A stretch of DNA of 64,000 nucleotides from Flavobacteriales bacterium UBA7612 (GCA_002484335.1 DLJQ01000022.1:198134-262133), one strand, 5' to 3'. Numbered from the stretch's first letter, positions 42,641 to 52,540 are shown. Numbers and translations are program-made. The notes: generated by a model not told the origin, from the letters alone.

Positions 42641-42678
42641 ATATTGAAATTGTTTAAAAGAATTAATTCTAATCACTA

Positions 42679-42793
42679 ATTTACAATAGTGATTGACGCG
42701 GCATCCTTTTTAGATTGGATACATTTCGACATCCGCTCAATGTCCAATCTAAAAAGATATAGCAGAAAGCACGATGCGGAGCAATTGTCCAAA
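42679..42793 (+). repeat. Structured repeat element, copy F
   Basis: Arms 42707-42725 and 42739-42755 form a 17-bp stem with a 2-base bulge. Outer helix: ACAAT (42683-42687) with ATTGT (42784-42788); compared with copy A both partners changed (G-C to A-T). Triloop hairpin TGC-GGA-GCA at 42775-42783. Flanks are almost identical to copy A, 30 kb away. Confidence 0.88.
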
Positions 42794-42833
42794 AGAATAA
42801 ACATAATTTTAAAAAATTAAAAAAAAATCTTTA

Positions 42834-42986
42834 CTAACCATAGTAAAATAATATGGTCACTATAACCAATATTACTGTTGTTATAATTAGTGCTCTTTTC
42901 TCTACTTTTGTTCCTTTAGGATATAATTTTATAAATCCTACAATATAAACAATAAACAAAAGAATTCTTTTTAGTTCTTCTCCCAA
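42834..42986 (-). CDS. Possible 50-residue membrane protein with TTG start
   Basis: An open frame on the minus strand codes for 'LGEELKRILLFIVYIVGFIK', a basic loop 'YPKGTKVEKR' and 'ALIITTVILVIVTILFYYG': two membrane helices joined by a positive loop. No ATG is available; the best start is TTG at 42986. It lies 67 bases downstream of menB on the same strand. The clean amphipathic/hydrophobic pattern favours a real gene, but short AT-rich frames can look like this by chance. Confidence 0.42.
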   Translation of the reverse strand: MGEELKRILLFIVYIVGFIKLYPKGTKVEKRALIITTVILVIVTILFYYG

Positions 42987-43052
42987 ATTACTTTGCCTTA
43001 TGCGTTATGAAATTTATTACCTTAATTACATCAATAAACTTTAACAAATTTA

Positions 43053-43886
43053 TTATCTGAATTTAGAAAAGTCTCTTGGACGTTTTTCTAAGAATGCATT
43101 TCTTCCTTCCACTGCCTCTTCAGTTCCATAAGCAAAACGTGTTGTTTCTCCTGCAAAAATTTGTTGTCCAACTAGACCATCATCAACTAAATTAAATGCA
43201 TATTTCAACATTTTAATTGCTGTTGGAGATTTCGTTAAGATTTCTTGTGACCAATCAAAAGCTACTTGTTCCAATTCATCATGAGGAACAACTAAATTAA
43301 CCATTCCCATGTCATAGGCTTCTTGAGCAGAATAATTTAATCCTAAAAAGAATATTTCACGTGCACGTTTTTGACCTACTTGTTTTGCTAAATAAGCTGA
43401 GCCATAACCTCCATCAAATGAAGCAACATCTGCATCAGTTTGTTTGAAAATAGCATGTTCTTTAGAGGCTAACGTCATATCACATACTACATGTAGAGAA
43501 TGTCCTCCTCCTACAGCCCAACCATTTACAACTGCTACAACAACTTTCGTAGAAAAACGAATTAAACGTTGTACTTCTAATATATTTAAGCGTCCAACAC
43601 CGTCTTGACCTTCGTACCCTTTTGCACCACGAACACGTTGATCTCCTCCAGAACAAAAAGCCCATCCTCCATCTTTAGGTGAAGGTCCTTCTCCAGTTAA
43701 CAAAATTACACCTACTTCTCTATCTTCTTCCGCTAATTGAAAAGCATCTAATAATTCGAAAACAGTTTTTGGACGGAATGCATTACGAACTTCAGGACGA
43801 TTAAAAGCTATACGCATTACTCCATCACATTTCTTGAATGTAATATCTTCGTATTCTTTTACAGTTTGCCAATTTATATTTGTCAT
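43053..43886 (-). CDS. menB: 1,4-Dihydroxy-2-naphthoyl-CoA synthase
   Basis: 277 residues, crotonase fold. MenB features: 'NRPEVRNAFRPKTVFELLDAF', 'GPSPKDGGWAFCSGGDQRVRG' (oxyanion hole region), 'VVNGWAVGGGHSLHVVCD' and 'TDADVASFDGGYGSAYLAKQVG' with the catalytic Asp. It closes the second ring of the naphthoquinone from o-succinylbenzoyl-CoA. It stands apart from menC/menE (10-12.6 kb) and menD (54 kb). A CAAAAATA box (43918-43925) could be its -7 element. Confidence 0.96.
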   Translation of the reverse strand: MTNINWQTVKEYEDITFKKCDGVMRIAFNRPEVRNAFRPKTVFELLDAFQLAEEDREVGVILLTGEGPSPKDGGWAFCSGGDQRVRGAKGYEGQDGVGRLNILEVQRLIRFSTKVVVAVVNGWAVGGGHSLHVVCDMTLASKEHAIFKQTDADVASFDGGYGSAYLAKQVGQKRAREIFFLGLNYSAQEAYDMGMVNLVVPHDELEQVAFDWSQEILTKSPTAIKMLKYAFNLVDDGLVGQQIFAGETTRFAYGTEEAVEGRNAFLEKRPRDFSKFR

Positions 43887-43961
43887 TATATGTATTTTTA
43901 TTTTTTTAAAATTTTATCAAAAATAAGATTTATTGATTAAAAACCCATTAAGGAATAATAT

Positions 43962-43998
43962 AAAAAGGCAATCTTATTTATTCTAAGATTGCCCTTTT
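43962..43998 (-). terminator. Terminator of the M16 peptidase pair
   Basis: Arms 43962-43976 and 43984-43998 form a 15-bp stem with one mismatch (core GGCAATCTTA); on the minus strand five T follow. It separates the M16 genes from menB. Confidence 0.75.
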
Positions 43999-44020
43999 AA
44001 TTGAAAATATTTAAAAAGAA

Positions 44021-46063
44021 TTATTTAAAATCTTTATCTGATACATTTTTATTTACTTCTATACTTTTTATCGTAATTTCTACTTTTTGTGCACCAGATT
44101 CTGTCACAATATCAGTAGGAAATAAAATCCCTTCAAATGTATTATAAGAGCTATTTATTGTTGAAGCTACAACATCTCCTTGTGGTGTTTTCTGAACTTG
44201 TTCTGTTTTCACTAACAAACCTGATTTTATATCATAATAATCTGTACGGTTTAGTTCAGAAATAATTACCTTATAATAATCTTTACCATTTTCAGTAACA
44301 ATTCCGTCTACTTTTGCTTTCTTATAAACATCAGATAATGGAATAAATAATGTATTTGTCTTTTTTAAAGAAGCAATCATATCAGCAGGTAAATCAACTT
44401 TTTGCCCCATATCATAAAATCCTTTTTCACCGTCAAAAACCTGTTTTACTGTCATTCCTCCAATATTCATTATAGTAATAGTTTTATTTGGTGCTAAGTC
44501 TTTTTTAATATACTCACCATTCATTCCCATTGTTTCAATTTTTCCTTTTTGAAAAATCGATTTCACTGCTTTTACTTTATCAGCTCCTCCAATTGCCTTA
44601 AAATAATTATCTGTTATTTGGGCTACAGTAACATTTGTCGTTTTTACTCCAGATGTTGGCTTATCAGTTTTATTACCATACGAGTCATAGTAATTTACTG
44701 GATAACCTAATTTCTCTAAAGAAGGCGCTATTTGTTCTAATTTACCAGTAACTATAATTTTCGCTTCATCAGGACGAAAATATTTCTTAGAAACACGTAA
44801 CACATCATCAACTGTTACAGCATTTATATTTTTAATATAATCTGCATAAAAACTATCTGATAATTGGTTTGTTTTCTTTGTTAAAGCTTGGTTTGCTATT
44901 GTTTGAGGACGTTCTAAAGTCAAAATAAAATTACCTAAGAATTTAGCTTTTACATCTTCCAATGTTTTTTGGTCAATTTTATTTACTGTCATTCCTTTAA
45001 TCTCTTTCATCGTTTCAATTACAGCAGAATCAGTAACCTCATTACGAACTGTTGCATTTGTACTAAAACGACCAATAAAACGAGAATCTGAAACTCCTCC
45101 TCTAGCTCCGTATGTCCAACCGTGAGCTTCACGTAAATTCATATTCAATTTAGAATTGAAATCTCCACCTAAAATTGTAGAAGCAATAAGTACTGCATAA
45201 TAATCAGGATCCTTTTTGGTTAAATTTACTGGATAAGAAACAGAAACAACAGACTGTACAGCATTAGGCATATTAATCGCATCTAACTCCGTTTTTTTAA
45301 CCTCATCAACTTTTGGGAAAGCTGGAATATCTAATTTTCCTGCTTGCCAAGATTTAAAATTCTTCTCTGCTAATGCTTTTACTTCTTTTGTCGAAATATC
45401 TCCAACAACAATTAAATATGCATTATTTGGTTTGTAGTAGGTATTATAGTAATCTTTAACGTCTTGTAGTGTAATTTTTTCTATTTGTTCTGGTGTGTCA
45501 AATTCAGAAAATGGGTTATTTTTTCCATAAACCAAAACATTAGAAACTCTAGATGCTGCTCTTTCAACAGATTTTTCATTCGATTTTAATCCTTCTATAT
45601 ATCGTTTTTTAACATCTGCAAATTCTGCCTCTGTAAAATTTGGATTAATAGCCCCATCAGCCATATAACTAAAAATTTCATTAAAATATTTAGTTAATGA
45701 ACTTGCAGAAGCTCCTTCATCCCAAAAATTAACATTAGCACCTAAAAAATCTATACGTTTATTAAATGCATCTTTTGATTTTGTTGTTGTACCAGTTCCC
45801 AACATTTCACTTAAAAGAGATTCTGCTCCTTTTTTAGTACCTAATGCAAATGGAGGATTATCAATTGTTAATGTAGCAGAAACTCTTGGTAATTTATGAT
45901 TTTCAACAACAAGAACTGTTAATCCGTTTTTTAATTTAAATTCATTCGGTTTTCCTAAATTTATTGTTGGAGCTGGTCCAGATTTAGGCATTGGAACTGT
46001 AACTTGTGCACTAAGACTAATAGCCATAAATGCTATTGTAAGTGATAATATCTTTGTTTTCAT
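44021..46063 (-). CDS. Inactive-type M16 peptidase subunit with C-terminal LolA-like domain
   Basis: 680 residues with a signal peptide (MKTKILSLTIAFMAISLSAQ). Residues about 35-450 are two M16 repeats, but the first has 'GAESLLSEMLGTGT' where active subunits have HxxEH, so it lacks zinc ligands. The second repeat has the Arg/Tyr-type block 'LNMNLREAHGWTYGARG' expected of the partner subunit. Residues about 490-680 form an extra beta-rich domain ('YFKAIGGADKVKAVKSIFQKG') like outer-membrane lipoprotein-sorting folds. It follows the active subunit gene by 13 bases and should form a heterodimer with it in the periplasm. Confidence 0.88.
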   Translation of the reverse strand: MKTKILSLTIAFMAISLSAQVTVPMPKSGPAPTINLGKPNEFKLKNGLTVLVVENHKLPRVSATLTIDNPPFALGTKKGAESLLSEMLGTGTTTKSKDAFNKRIDFLGANVNFWDEGASASSLTKYFNEIFSYMADGAINPNFTEAEFADVKKRYIEGLKSNEKSVERAASRVSNVLVYGKNNPFSEFDTPEQIEKITLQDVKDYYNTYYKPNNAYLIVVGDISTKEVKALAEKNFKSWQAGKLDIPAFPKVDEVKKTELDAINMPNAVQSVVSVSYPVNLTKKDPDYYAVLIASTILGGDFNSKLNMNLREAHGWTYGARGGVSDSRFIGRFSTNATVRNEVTDSAVIETMKEIKGMTVNKIDQKTLEDVKAKFLGNFILTLERPQTIANQALTKKTNQLSDSFYADYIKNINAVTVDDVLRVSKKYFRPDEAKIIVTGKLEQIAPSLEKLGYPVNYYDSYGNKTDKPTSGVKTTNVTVAQITDNYFKAIGGADKVKAVKSIFQKGKIETMGMNGEYIKKDLAPNKTITIMNIGGMTVKQVFDGEKGFYDMGQKVDLPADMIASLKKTNTLFIPLSDVYKKAKVDGIVTENGKDYYKVIISELNRTDYYDIKSGLLVKTEQVQKTPQGDVVASTINSSYNTFEGILFPTDIVTESGAQKVEITIKSIEVNKNVSDKDFK

Positions 46064-46076
46064 AATTTTCAGTCGT

Positions 46077-47399
46077 TTATTTTACAGCTTTTTTAGATTC
46101 TGGTAAATAATTAATAATTACACGTTGGTTCTTATTCAAATATTTCTTAGCAACATTTCTTATATCTTCTCTTGTTATAGATTGATATATTTTTAATTCT
46201 TCGTTGATATTATTTGTATTTCCACCCAACATATAAGCATCAGCTAAAGCATGTGCTAAATTTTCAACGCCTGATTTTGATGAAACAAAATCATTTTCAA
46301 CTCCATTTAAAATTTGTTGATAATCTTCCTCAGAAATTAAATTTTGTTGTACTTGTTCTATATCTTGTTGTAAATCATTTTCTAATTTATCTAAAGAAAT
46401 ATTGCCTTGTGGTAATATACCTATTGAATAAATTCCATAATCTTCCATTTGACGATTAAAAGCAAAAATCTGTAAAGCTTCTTTCTTTTCATCTACATAT
46501 TTCTTATAAAGTATAGATGATTTACCTCCGGTAAGATAACTAGACAACATTTCTAATGCATATGCATCTTTTGATTTATTACCTGGTGTTCTATAATTAA
46601 TAGCTAATAATGGAATTTGAATATTTGCATCATATTCTGTAGCGCGAATTTCTTCTGTAATTGGATCTTCTTGAATAACAGTTTTTACAACATCTTTCCC
46701 TCGAGGAATAACTCCAAAATATTTTTCTATTAATTTTTTTGCTTCATCAGTTTTAAAATCTCCTGCTACAACTAAAACTGCATTATTAGGAACATAATAC
46801 TGTTGACTAAAATGTTTAAAATCCTCTAATTTAGCTTTACTTAAATCCTCAAAAGACCCAATCACACTCCAGCGATATCCACTTTTCTTAAAAACATGAG
46901 GATTTACGGCTTCTCCATAGGAAAATTTACCATAAGGCTGATTATCCAAACGAGAACGTTTTTCCTCTTTTACAACTTCTTTTTGTGTATCAACTCCAAT
47001 TTGATTAATTATTGGCTGTCTTAATCGATCAGATTCCATCCATAATCCTAATTCTAAATTATTTGATGGAAAAGTTTCATAATAATATGTTCTATCTGTT
47101 GTTGTATTAGCATTATTTGAACCTCCATGAGCAGAAACAATTTTAAACCAATCTCCTCTTTTTATATTCTCAGTTCCTTCAAATAATAGATGTTCAAAAA
47201 AATGTGCAAAACCAGTTTTTCCAACTTGTTCATCTTTAGAACCAACATGGTACATAACTCCAGTAGTAATAACAGGTGCTGTGTTATCCTGATGTAAGAT
47301 TACATGTAATCCATTTGGAAGTGTATATTCATCAAATTTTATTTGCTGACCAAAAGTAATTGATCCTACAAATAAAATTGACATAAGTAATTTCTTCAT
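46077..47399 (-). CDS. M16 family zinc metallopeptidase, catalytic subunit
   Basis: 440 residues with a signal peptide (MKKLLMSILFVGSITFGQQ). The inverted zinc motif HFFEH is at 66-70 (His66, Glu69, His70) and the distal Glu lies in 'KEVVKEEKRSRLDNQPYG', as in pitrilysin-like peptidases. Upstream of and translationally close to the inactive subunit, it forms the catalytic half of a two-chain periplasmic protease. Peptide substrates are unknown. Confidence 0.93.
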   Translation of the reverse strand: MKKLLMSILFVGSITFGQQIKFDEYTLPNGLHVILHQDNTAPVITTGVMYHVGSKDEQVGKTGFAHFFEHLLFEGTENIKRGDWFKIVSAHGGSNNANTTTDRTYYYETFPSNNLELGLWMESDRLRQPIINQIGVDTQKEVVKEEKRSRLDNQPYGKFSYGEAVNPHVFKKSGYRWSVIGSFEDLSKAKLEDFKHFSQQYYVPNNAVLVVAGDFKTDEAKKLIEKYFGVIPRGKDVVKTVIQEDPITEEIRATEYDANIQIPLLAINYRTPGNKSKDAYALEMLSSYLTGGKSSILYKKYVDEKKEALQIFAFNRQMEDYGIYSIGILPQGNISLDKLENDLQQDIEQVQQNLISEEDYQQILNGVENDFVSSKSGVENLAHALADAYMLGGNTNNINEELKIYQSITREDIRNVAKKYLNKNQRVIINYLPESKKAVK

Positions 47400-47492
47400 C
47401 TATAATTTTTTTTATAATTATTGTTAGTCTTTTATTAGTAATCATTGACAACAAAATGTTACATTTTATTATAGAAATATATTAGTTATTTC

Positions 47493-47534
47493 AAAAAAGG
47501 CAGAATTAAGTTAATACTTAATTCTGCCTTTTTT
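47493..47534. terminator. 19-bp hairpin terminator
   Basis: Perfect arms 47493-47511 and 47516-47534 around TAAT, core GGCAGAATTAAGT. On the minus strand it follows the GH10-like gene (ending 47557). Confidence 0.88.
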
Positions 47535-47556
47535 AAATATATATTTTTTTATTGTA

Positions 47557-49167
47557 TTAATCAATTTTTACGGCTGTATAATCACTTTCATTTCCTAAAC
47601 GATCTACACCTTTAATGGCTACTGCTGTTAACTTTTTACCGTTCTTTAATTTAGGCATTGTTTCACTTGTTATTAATCCATCTACAATTGTTGTCTCCCA
47701 ATCATTATTATATCGAGAATACACAACCCATTTAGAAATATTATTAGATGGTTTACTATCATTCCAATTCATTGTAAGAGCACTTGGTTTTGAATTGATA
47801 TATAAATTTGGTTTTTCTAATGGAGTTGATTTTATCCATGTCATACTAGGGATCAACGCCTTTTCCTTATAAGGTCCTTCTTTTAAATAATTAAGCATAG
47901 ATGGATTTTTTGTTAAACCAGCAACAGACCAATGAACAACACCAACATTATTTTGTAATATTTGAGCAGCCATTTTTACTTGATTTGTTATTTCAGCTGT
48001 TCTATCAGAAACCTTAACCTCAACAGTATTTAAACCTGGCCAAAGATGACGGTTTTGAGTATTTTCTGATTTCCACCATTCTAATAATTTAGGGAAACTT
48101 TGCCCTGTTGAATTAATAGGCCAATATAATTGAGGAGAAAAATAATCTACCCAACCTTTATTTAACCATAATTTTGCATCTGCATATAACTCATCATATT
48201 GCGAAGAGCCTGTAATTCCAGAAGGATAACCTGGTTTCCATATTCCAAAAGGGCTAATACCAAATTTTACATATGGTTTTTCTGATTTTATTTCTTTGTA
48301 AATTCTTTCTATAATTGTATTAACATTCTCACGACGCCAATCTGCTCTAGATAAAGTTCCTCCAGTTCTTTTATATTCATTCCAAGTTGTATTATCAGGA
48401 AAATCTGCACCTCCATTATAAGAAGCATATGGATAAAAATAATCATCAAAATGAATTCCATCTACATCATATCTTGTTACTATATCTTTTACAACTTCAG
48501 ATACATGATTTTGGGTTCTTTTATCAGCTGGATCAAACCAATACATTCCATTTTTTAAACGAACAATATTTGATGGAGATTTTTTAACCATAGATTCACT
48601 TGTTACGGGACCTCCACTACTATGATGAGCTCTATAAGGATTTATCCAAACATGTAATTCAATACCTCTTTTATGAGCTTCATCTATCCAAAATTTCAAA
48701 GGGTCATAATAAGGTAATGGACTTTTACCCTCTTGACCAGTTAAAAAATATGACCAAGGTTCATAGTTACTTTTATATAATGCATCAGCCGATGGTCTTG
48801 CTTGAAAAATAACAGCATTAAAATTATTAGCCTCCAACATATCTAACATTTTTATAACCTCTTCTTTTTGTTGTTCAGTTGTTAAATCTTTTTTGGATGG
48901 CCAATTTATATTTGCCACTGTAGCAACCCAAGCAGCCCTAAATTCTCTATTTATTTGAGGTAAATCAACTTTAAAAACTTCTGCTTTTTTTACTATAGCT
49001 GTTGTTACAGTTGGTTTTTCTTCTTTTATAGGTTGAACTGGTTTTGTAACTTTATTCTCAACTCTTTTATAAACAATTTTCTTAGAAGTTTTATTTGTAG
49101 AACATGATGTTACTACATATAATAAGACACTTAATATAATTATTATATATCTTTTATTTTTTAGCAT
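47557..49167 (-). CDS. GH10-like (DUF187/GHL10) lipoprotein
   Basis: 536 residues. Signal peptide with lipobox VTSC (Cys about 22). Residues about 75-400 are a TIM-barrel glycosyl-hydrolase-like domain: 'FRAAWVATVANINWPS', 'ANNFNAVIFQARPSADALY', 'HVWINPYRAH', 'YDVDGIHFDDYFYPY' and 'VKFGISPFGIWKPG', which carry candidate acidic residues. A C-terminal fibronectin-like domain follows (about 440-536). Such proteins are thought to act on cell-wall or surface glycans; the substrate is unknown. Monocistronic. Confidence 0.9.
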   Translation of the reverse strand: MLKNKRYIIIILSVLLYVVTSCSTNKTSKKIVYKRVENKVTKPVQPIKEEKPTVTTAIVKKAEVFKVDLPQINREFRAAWVATVANINWPSKKDLTTEQQKEEVIKMLDMLEANNFNAVIFQARPSADALYKSNYEPWSYFLTGQEGKSPLPYYDPLKFWIDEAHKRGIELHVWINPYRAHHSSGGPVTSESMVKKSPSNIVRLKNGMYWFDPADKRTQNHVSEVVKDIVTRYDVDGIHFDDYFYPYASYNGGADFPDNTTWNEYKRTGGTLSRADWRRENVNTIIERIYKEIKSEKPYVKFGISPFGIWKPGYPSGITGSSQYDELYADAKLWLNKGWVDYFSPQLYWPINSTGQSFPKLLEWWKSENTQNRHLWPGLNTVEVKVSDRTAEITNQVKMAAQILQNNVGVVHWSVAGLTKNPSMLNYLKEGPYKEKALIPSMTWIKSTPLEKPNLYINSKPSALTMNWNDSKPSNNISKWVVYSRYNNDWETTIVDGLITSETMPKLKNGKKLTAVAIKGVDRLGNESDYTAVKID

Positions 49168-49264
49168 AGACAGTAGAACTATTATTTTCTACAAAGTTAA
49201 TAAATATTATACAGTTTATTTGTTATAGTGTATTTCTTAACAATAATAATTTTATTATATAACA

Positions 49265-49294
49265 AAAAAAGCCTTGGTTTCCCAAGGCTTTTTT
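49265..49294 (-). terminator. Terminator of the HU gene
   Basis: AAAAAAGCCTTGG (49265-49277) pairs with CCAAGGCTTTTTT (49282-49294); on the minus strand it ends the HU transcript. Confidence 0.88.
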
Positions 49295-49312
49295 ATATTT
49301 TATAAGAAAAAA

Positions 49313-49600
49313 TTATTTTTTCTTTTTAGTATCAACTGCTCCTGATAATTCAGATCCAGCTTTAAATTTAGCTACAGTTTTAGCAGCAATTTTGATTTCT
49401 TTTTTAGTTTGTGGGTTGATACCTGTTCTAGCAGCTCTCTCTGATGTTGAGAAAGTACCAAATCCTACTAAAGCAACTTTATCTCCTTTTGCTAAAGCTT
49501 TTGTTACATTTTCAGTAAATGAATTTAAGGCTTTTTTAGCAGCTTCTTTAGAAATTCCAGCGTCTGCTGCAATTGCGTCAATAAGTTCTGATTTGTTCAT
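49313..49600 (-). CDS. HU-family DNA-binding protein
   Basis: 95 residues. 'MNKSELIDAIAADAGISKEAAKKALNSFTENVTKAL' is the HU dimerisation helix pair, 'VALVGFGTFSTSERAARTGINPQTKKEIKI' is the beta arm with the Pro that intercalates in DNA, and the tail is lysine-rich. It is a nucleoid protein that bends DNA. It has a near-consensus promoter and a strong terminator, consistent with high expression. Confidence 0.96.
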   Translation of the reverse strand: MNKSELIDAIAADAGISKEAAKKALNSFTENVTKALAKGDKVALVGFGTFSTSERAARTGINPQTKKEIKIAAKTVAKFKAGSELSGAVDTKKKK

Positions 49601-49629
49601 AGTTGTAAATTTTTAAATTAATTTATACA

Positions 49630-49659
49630 CAAATATACTCTTTCCCTTTATTTGTGCAA
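49630..49659 (-). promoter_or_regulatory. Consensus promoter of the HU gene
   Basis: Minus strand: TTG (49659-49657), 19-base spacer, TATATTTG (49637-49630), 30 bases before the ATG. This is the best promoter match in the window. Confidence 0.8.
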
Positions 49660-49732
49660 GTTTCAAGACAAAAAATTTCAACTTTTTTAATGATTTTTTT
49701 AAAAAAAGTGTCAAATATCAGAAAAAATTAAA

Positions 49733-50674
49733 TTATTTAACAAATAATAACGCTTCATTTTGATGTCCATTGATAAAATCCTTAGCTAACATTTTTCGCT
49801 TACCTTCGGGCTGAAGTTCCAAAATTTCATAACTACCTGAAGGTAACTTTACATATAAATTATTTTTCTGTAGTACCAATTGAAAATTATCAGCTTCTAA
49901 TACTAAATCAGTCTTTACACCAGCATAAATTTTCAAGGTCTTATATGTCTCATCATTTCCATACGTAGTCCAAGCACATGGATAAGGAGATAATCCACGT
50001 ATTTTATTATGAATAGTATCTATTGAATTATTCCAATCGATTTTACAATCTTCTTTAAAAATTTTAGGGGCATGTTTCAATTCTAATGTTTCATCTTGAG
50101 GATGGGGTTTTAAAGAATCATTTTCTAAACCATCTAATGTTTTCACTACTAACTTTGCTCCTATTTGCATAAGCTCATCATGAATTTTACCTACATTATC
50201 ATCTTCTCCAATAGTAACCTTATCAGAAATTAAAATATTACCTGTATCAATTTTTTCATCAATTAAAAAAGTTGTTACACCTGTTTCTTTATCTCCATTC
50301 ATTACTGCCCAATTAATTGGAGCTGCACCTCGGTATTGAGGTAAAAGAGAACCATGTAAATTAAATGTCCCTTTTGCAGGAATAGACCACACTACTTGTG
50401 GTAACATACGAAAGGCAACAACAACAAAAACATCAGCATTCAAAGATTTTAAATTTTCAATAAAATCTTCATCTCTCAATTTTTCTGGTTGTAGTAAATG
50501 TAAATCATGTTCTAATGCATATTTTTTAACATCAGAAATATTCATTTTTTGACCTCTTCCAGATGGTTTATCTGGAACAGTTACTACTCCTACTACTTCG
50601 TGATCACTATTTGTATTTATTTCGTGTAAAGATGTCGCCGCAAATTCTGGCGTTCCCATAAAGACTACTCGCAT
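49733..50674 (-). CDS. fmt: Methionyl-tRNA formyltransferase
   Basis: 313 residues. 'MRVVFMGTPEFAATSLHEI', then 'NLHGSLLPQYRGAAPINWAVMNGDKETGVTTFLID' contains the formyl-donor binding and catalytic Asn/His/Asp residues, and 'RGLSPYPCAWT' begins the C-terminal OB domain. It formylates initiator Met-tRNA with 10-formyl-THF. Three bases separate it from recQ upstream, so both are in one operon. Confidence 0.96.
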   Translation of the reverse strand: MRVVFMGTPEFAATSLHEINTNSDHEVVGVVTVPDKPSGRGQKMNISDVKKYALEHDLHLLQPEKLRDEDFIENLKSLNADVFVVVAFRMLPQVVWSIPAKGTFNLHGSLLPQYRGAAPINWAVMNGDKETGVTTFLIDEKIDTGNILISDKVTIGEDDNVGKIHDELMQIGAKLVVKTLDGLENDSLKPHPQDETLELKHAPKIFKEDCKIDWNNSIDTIHNKIRGLSPYPCAWTTYGNDETYKTLKIYAGVKTDLVLEADNFQLVLQKNNLYVKLPSGSYEILELQPEGKRKMLAKDFINGHQNEALLFVK

Positions 50675-50677
50675 GTT

Positions 50678-52540
50678 TTATTCTATTAGTTTATAAGAAT
50701 CTAATCCTATTGGCTGAATTTTTAACTCATCAATTAAAAATTGTAATTCAGCTAGAATTTTTTCTTTTGGCGAATTTAAGAATTTTAAAAGAATTTCGTT
50801 TTGTGTTCTTGGTTGTTCTTTTAAATAATCTATTAATTCTATTGAGCTAAAATCTACTGTTTTTTGTTTTGAAATACACACATCACATTTTCCACAATTT
50901 TCATCAGTTTTTTGATTAAAATATCCAAATAGTAAACGTTCTCTACAAATTGCATTCTGTTCTGCATAATAAGCCATTGCCTGTAATCTTTTCCAATTAT
51001 TAATTTGTATCGACTCGAAATCTTTCCAAAGTTTCTTTGTAAATGCAGTTGAATTTCTTGGAACTAAGAATCGAAACCTCATTAAAAATCGATCTGAGTA
51101 ATCGATTAAATCTGTATTAAAATAATCATGCAAAGCATTTCTTATATCACCAATACTAAGATGTAAATCGAAAGCCATTTTACTTTCACTTACTTCTCTA
51201 TTCTGTATAAATATTCCGGGATAATGCCTTTGTAAATATTCTAATATTCTATTATTTTCTAGACTTGCAGAATGTGGTGAAACTTTTATTCTTATTGTAC
51301 TATTTTGAGAGTAATTTTTCTGTTGTATAATTTCTTTTATATTTAAAAAATCGATAAATTGTACAACCATTTTTAGATTAAGTCCAAATTTTTCAGCAAA
51401 TTTTGGTAAATCAAGTTGATAATTAATTTCTGTTAATTCACCTTCAGCAATTTGTAATTGACTAAATAAACAATTCGATATTTTTATAAAATCATTTTCT
51501 GAAGGTAAATTAGCTTTAAAAATACTTTCTGCTTGTATTCTGTCTTCTGGATTAAAAAGGTATATACCAACAGATTCTTTATTATCTCGTCCGGCCCTAC
51601 CAACTTCTTGATAATATGCTTCGATACCATTTGGTAAATCTATATGAAAAACAGATCGTACGTTCGGTTTATCTATTCCCATTCCAAAAGCATTTGTAGA
51701 AACTATAATTCTAGAATTACTTTGTGTCCATTCATATTGCTTTTTTTCCTTTTCTTCCTTAGTTAATTTTGCATGAAAATAATCTGCATCAAATCCATTA
51801 TCAATTAAAAAATTAGAAATTTCATATGTCAATTTTCTATTTCGTACAAATACAATACTAGAACCAGGATATTTTTTAAAAAAATAAATTAAATCACTTT
51901 TTTTATCAGAAGATAAAAAGACATTATACGATAAATTCTCTCTTTTTAAAGATGATTTAAAAATTGAAGGTTCTTTCAAATCTAGCTTTTCTACAATTTC
52001 GTTTTGAATTTTTTCTGTTGCAGTAGCAGTTAAAGCTAAAATTTTTACCTTAGGAAATAAATGTCTAATTCTAGAAATACGATGATAAGCTGGTCTAAAA
52101 TCATGTCCCCATTCAGAAACACAATGTGCCTCATCAACGGCAATCAAAGCAATATCAACCATAGATAAACGTTCTATAAATAATTTACTTTGAAGTCTTT
52201 CAGGAGAAACATACAATAACTTTATTTTATGACTTTGACAATCATCTAATATTTTTCCAATTACATTTTGATCTAATTCATTCGTAATATATGATGTTGA
52301 AATTCCTTTTGATTGTAAATTTTGAACTTGGTCTTTCATTAGTGCAATCAACGGAGAAATTACTAATGTTAAGCCATCAAGTATTATTGCAGGAATTTGA
52401 TAACACAATGATTTTCCTCCACCTGTAGGGAGAATTGCTAATGTATCATTTTCATTTAAAACACTAGAAATAATATCTTCTTGTGGATTTTTAAATGAAT
52501 TATAATTCCAATATTTAGAAAGTACTTCTTTTGGTGTCAA
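50678..52540 (-). CDS. recQ: ATP-dependent DNA helicase RecQ
   Basis: 620 residues. Helicase motifs: I 'PTGGGKSLCYQIP', II 'VDEAHCVSEWGHDFRPAY', III 'LALTATAT', V-VI 'VSTNAFGMGIDKPNVRSVFH' and 'YYQEVGRAGRD'. The zinc subdomain follows ('CRERLLFGYF' and 'CGKCDVC'). The C-terminal part is short and winged-helix-like; I do not see a clear HRDC domain, as in many Bacteroidota RecQ proteins of this size. It unwinds DNA in recombination and fork repair. First gene of a recQ-fmt operon. Confidence 0.94.
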   Translation of the reverse strand: MTPKEVLSKYWNYNSFKNPQEDIISSVLNENDTLAILPTGGGKSLCYQIPAIILDGLTLVISPLIALMKDQVQNLQSKGISTSYITNELDQNVIGKILDDCQSHKIKLLYVSPERLQSKLFIERLSMVDIALIAVDEAHCVSEWGHDFRPAYHRISRIRHLFPKVKILALTATATEKIQNEIVEKLDLKEPSIFKSSLKRENLSYNVFLSSDKKSDLIYFFKKYPGSSIVFVRNRKLTYEISNFLIDNGFDADYFHAKLTKEEKEKKQYEWTQSNSRIIVSTNAFGMGIDKPNVRSVFHIDLPNGIEAYYQEVGRAGRDNKESVGIYLFNPEDRIQAESIFKANLPSENDFIKISNCLFSQLQIAEGELTEINYQLDLPKFAEKFGLNLKMVVQFIDFLNIKEIIQQKNYSQNSTIRIKVSPHSASLENNRILEYLQRHYPGIFIQNREVSESKMAFDLHLSIGDIRNALHDYFNTDLIDYSDRFLMRFRFLVPRNSTAFTKKLWKDFESIQINNWKRLQAMAYYAEQNAICRERLLFGYFNQKTDENCGKCDVCISKQKTVDFSSIELIDYLKEQPRTQNEILLKFLNSPKEKILAELQFLIDELKIQPIGLDSYKLIE

